Assembly: GCA_021154885.1 (NCBI GenBank)
Contig: JAJKHS010000029.1
Span: 1-41,152, forward strand
From: Thermoanaerobaculum sp.
Lineage (GTDB): Bacteria; Acidobacteriota; Thermoanaerobaculia; Multivoradales; UBA5704
Reading direction: 5' to 3'
DNA: 41,152 bases
Part shown: positions 41,031 to 41,152 of the stretch, one piece after another
How positions within the stretch are numbered: the first letter of the stretch is position 1
Layout of the letters: each line of letters begins with the position of its first letter
The notes under the pieces: model-generated
The model's database searches: none
What the model was told of the DNA's origin: nothing
What the model saw: the letters and a program-made list of their open reading frames with translations, nothing else
Position numbers and translations under genes: made by a program

Positions 41031-41152
41031 CGAAAGTCCGCCTGCGTGGAGGGTATTTGTTTACCGGCCTATCCCAGCGCTACGGCATAGCTCGCCCCTT
41101 GGAGGGATGGTCACCCGCAAACGCAGGTCCGCTACGCCGACAGAGAATTCAG

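Noticed and set aside
41098-41152. Start of a further plus-strand gene at 41107
   Set aside because: GGAGGG directly touches the ATG, leaving no spacing, and only 15 codons remain before the window ends.

Overview
The window is GC-rich chromosomal DNA from a Gram-negative, pilus-bearing bacterium, most likely an Acidobacteriota member of the Thermoanaerobaculia type. This placement is inferred from gene content (a FYDLN-acid zinc-ribbon protein, an ELWxxDGT-repeat secreted protein, a roadblock/TPR pair ahead of accBC, HTH-TPR regulator paralogues, very Ala/Pro-rich linkers). It is not based on a marker-gene tree. No rRNA, tRNA or CRISPR array was found.

Layout. (1) 1-98 looks like the end of an IS21-like insertion sequence that interrupts a GNAT gene. 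(2) 85-5783, minus strand, is one long operon: TPR protein, roadblock/LC7 protein, accB, accC, thiE, aroK, metallophosphoesterase, and the broken GNAT gene. An extended -10 promoter lies just upstream. (3) 5931-15723, minus strand, is a type IV pilus operon pilM-N-O-P-Q followed by three exported proteins: a small lipoprotein, an IPT/TIG plus PKD lipoprotein and a Big-1 Ig-repeat lipoprotein. (4) 15917-18694 encodes a secreted ELWxxDGT-repeat protein, divergent from rpmB (L28). (5) 19016-24840 is an accessory island. It holds a 21-bp minisatellite, a GNAT gene, two closely related cytosolic HTH-TPR proteins and, between them on the opposite strand, a 79-residue secreted peptide precursor with three G-x-D-P-(N/S)-G motifs. 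A Cys-rich protein with STN-like domains, a palindromic repeat, a gene remnant and an array of 20/21-bp repeats follow. (6) 24837-32759, minus strand, carries housekeeping genes: bifunctional rel, secF, secD, yajC, tgt and a LolA-like carrier, with two copies of a long inverted-repeat element between them. (7) 32917-34541, plus strand: FYDLN-acid protein, folK, a membrane protein. (8) 34560-40988: an unknown three-helix membrane protein, an exported metallophosphoesterase, an MFS exporter, a glyoxalase-fold protein, a bacterial GH47 alpha-mannosidase homologue and an atypical dapB.

The most interesting locus is 20096-23363. Two cytosolic regulators share a nearly identical TPR sensor half but have unrelated HTH halves, and they flank a small exported protein with repeated C-terminal motifs. 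This is the architecture expected of a peptide-pheromone (RRNPP-like) signalling system. The pil-linked Ig/IPT lipoproteins, the 9-bp in-frame repeat expansions in several conserved genes, the GH47 enzyme and the DapB lacking its usual catalytic histidine also merit a look.
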